Part shown: positions 62,696 through 64,000 of the stretch, piece by piece
Position numbering within the stretch: position 1 is the first letter of the stretch
How the letters are laid out: every line of letters begins with the position of its first letter
Program-made: the position numbers and the translations under genes
Notes under the pieces: generated by a model
Seen by the model: the letters and a program-made list of their open reading frames with translations, nothing else
What the model was told of the DNA's origin: nothing
Databases searched by the model: none
Assembly (NCBI RefSeq): GCF_000166195.2
Contig: NZ_CM001403.1
Span: forward strand, 7,242,877-7,306,876
Direction: 5' to 3'
DNA: 64,000 nucleotides
Origin: Mucilaginibacter paludis DSM 18603
GTDB taxonomy: Bacteria > Bacteroidota > Bacteroidia > Sphingobacteriales > Sphingobacteriaceae

Positions 62696-64000
62696 TTAAA
62701 CCCGTGCCTTAATGGGCAGCGAAAAACAAAACTTCGATCCTTTACCCTCAACGCTATCCACCCATATTTTTCCACCTTCGCGTTTAATAATTTCCGAGGA
62801 TATGTACAGGCCTAAGCCCAGGCCCGGAAAGGTGTGTTCCTTGTCGCCGCTTACGCGATAAAACTGTTCAAAAACTTTGTCAATTTTATCCTGCGCTATG
62901 CCTATACCAAAATCCTGAACGGAAACCTGTACTTCATTGTTTTCAATTGCGGTTCGGATGATGATCTCGTCCGAATCAGGCGAGTATTTAATGGCGTTGG
63001 TAATGAGGTTGATCAAAACTTGTCCTACACGGTCCTTATCCGAATAGATTTCCGTATCAGCATTAAAATCTTCAATCAGCGTATGTTTGGCGGTAGTGCG
63101 CTGCAAATCTTCAACTACTTCTTGCATCATCTGGTTAAAGTTAAACCAGGTTTGATGGAACTGCAACCTGCCCGAAGTGATTTTGGTAACATCAAGCAGG
63201 TCTTCAATCAACATGGTAAGGCGGTTTATCTGTACGTTCATTTTGGATATCATGCCCGCTTCTTTTAAGTCGCCCTTTTTGCGCATCATACTTTCCAGCA
63301 GTTGGGTATATGCTTTAATACTGGTTACCGGGGTTTTTAACTCATGGCTGGCAATGCCTATAAAATCATCCTTTTGCCTTTGCAGTTGCTTAAGCTCGGT
63401 AATATCAACACATGCGCCAATATAGCCTGTAAATGCGCCATGGGTATTGTATTGAGGGTTGCCGGTACAGATGATATAGCGTAACTGACCATCCGTGCTT
63501 TTGATCCTGAACTGGCTTTCATGGAATTTGTGCCGTTCAAAATCGCTTGTCAGCTTGTTAGCCGCCGTCGTCCTGTCCTCCTCAACCACGGCCTTGAGCC
63601 AGCCTGCGCCCAATTGTTCGGCTAAACTATATCCCGTCCAATTGATCCAGACTTCGTTAACGTAGGTAATCTGGCTGTTTATATCCGTCATCCATAAGGC
63701 TGCTGGCGAAGCGATGGTGATCTTTCTAAAAAGTTCCTCGCTTTGGGCAAGAGCCTGCTGTGCTGCTTTTTCGGCCCGCATATCCCTGGTAACCGATGCA
63801 AAACCTATTGGTTCTCCCGTCGCAGGGTCGTTTACGGTGAAGGCGTTTAACCAGGCGGGTATTGCTTCGCCGGTTTTAAAATGCCTGCATTGTATTTCAC
63901 CGGCCCATGCCCCGTTTTTCAGCATGTTAGGGCGCACTTCCTTGCCCAGCAAATGCGTTGCGTCTGGCATAAAATAACCAAGTGCTTTTTTATAACATTC
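62696..64000 (-). CDS. PAS-domain sensor histidine kinase (5' end outside window)
   Basis: At least 434 residues; the frame is open to the window edge, so the N-terminus and possibly more PAS domains are missing. Visible order: end of one PAS (VRPNMLKNGAWAGEIQCRHF), a second PAS (LFRKITIASPAALWMTDINSQITYVNEVWINWTG in parts), HisKA with FIGIASHELKTPVTSIKAYTQ and HATPase with NLITNAIKYSPDSDE, VQDFGIGIAQ and GLGLGLYISSEIIK. The kinase core is close in sequence to that of the hybrid at 6154-9807, pointing to a shared ancestor. Confidence 0.93.
   Translation of the reverse strand, partial: ECYKKALGYFMPDATHLLGKEVRPNMLKNGAWAGEIQCRHFKTGEAIPAWLNAFTVNDPATGEPIGFASVTRDMRAEKAAQQALAQSEELFRKITIASPAALWMTDINSQITYVNEVWINWTGYSLAEQLGAGWLKAVVEEDRTTAANKLTSDFERHKFHESQFRIKSTDGQLRYIICTGNPQYNTHGAFTGYIGACVDITELKQLQRQKDDFIGIASHELKTPVTSIKAYTQLLESMMRKKGDLKEAGMISKMNVQINRLTMLIEDLLDVTKITSGRLQFHQTWFNFNQMMQEVVEDLQRTTAKHTLIEDFNADTEIYSDKDRVGQVLINLITNAIKYSPDSDEIIIRTAIENNEVQVSVQDFGIGIAQDKIDKVFEQFYRVSGDKEHTFPGLGLGLYISSEIIKREGGKIWVDSVEGKGSKFCFSLPIKARV

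Overview
The window looks like chromosomal DNA of a Bacteroidota bacterium, most likely family Sphingobacteriaceae (Mucilaginibacter/Pedobacter-like; inference). The supporting signs are Bacteroidota-type -7 promoter boxes (TAnnTTTG) ahead of many genes, few Shine-Dalgarno sequences, protein families typical of that phylum (TraB/GumN, DUF3347, CHASE3 kinases, CheB-CheR-kinase hybrids, DUF433/DUF5615 pairs) and several families of dispersed intergenic repeats. No rRNA, tRNA or CRISPR array was seen.

Layout. 1-1382: the 3' part of an IS4-family element. 1548-3452: a FadR-type regulator, a TSUP (TauE/SafE) permease and a DUF1634 partner behind a double palindrome. 3550-4077: a DUF433 antitoxin followed by a frameshifted DUF5615 toxin relic. 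4301-5724: an ArsR regulator and an old-yellow-enzyme oxidoreductase ending in a strong terminator. 6154-9807: a 1217-residue CheB-CheR-PAS-histidine kinase. 9788-11815: MFS exporter and START-domain protein. 11959-22688: a tightly coupled seven-gene biosynthetic operon. 22947-30298: a large TraB/GumN protein, AlkD-like protein, PfkB kinase, SDR and AraC regulator. 31153-35818: M3 peptidase, NuiA-like inhibitor, single-domain response regulator, acidic protein and UBP zinc finger among long dispersed repeats. 35878-38945: a TPP-riboswitch-controlled thiamine salvage operon (thiM-thiE-thiD-tenA). 39223-43285: CHASE3/PAS kinase, alpha/beta hydrolase with a tandem duplication over its 3' end, and an F420-type NADP reductase. 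43740-49749: gltBD. 49884-53822: HEAT protein, YjdI-like ferredoxin pair and ClpB. 54244-57694: proline dehydrogenase, then S4 protein, aroB and a fatty acid hydroxylase. 58319-64000: GH43-like hydrolase, hypothetical protein, amine oxidase, DUF3347 protein, YnfA and a partial sensor kinase.

The most interesting region is 11959-22688. HMG-CoA reductase, a UbiA-like membrane protein, a PPDK/PEP-synthase-like phosphotransferase, a BtaA-like (DUF3419) aminocarboxypropyl transferase, a dolichol/phytol-kinase-like membrane protein, a GNAT-like protein and an OleC-like AMP ligase lie head to tail, and most junctions overlap (ATGA, ATGATG, TGATG). I do not recognise this combination as a described pathway. 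It suggests synthesis of an unusual isoprenoid-linked or aminocarboxypropylated lipid (inference). Here the pathway appears disabled. A 1526-bp IS4 element with a clean 10-bp target duplication splits the reductase before its catalytic histidine and brings a terminator into the operon, and a one-base deletion in a T tract breaks the fifth gene.

Starts were chosen from family alignment, promoter position and coupling. Assignments rest on motifs read by eye; no database search was run.
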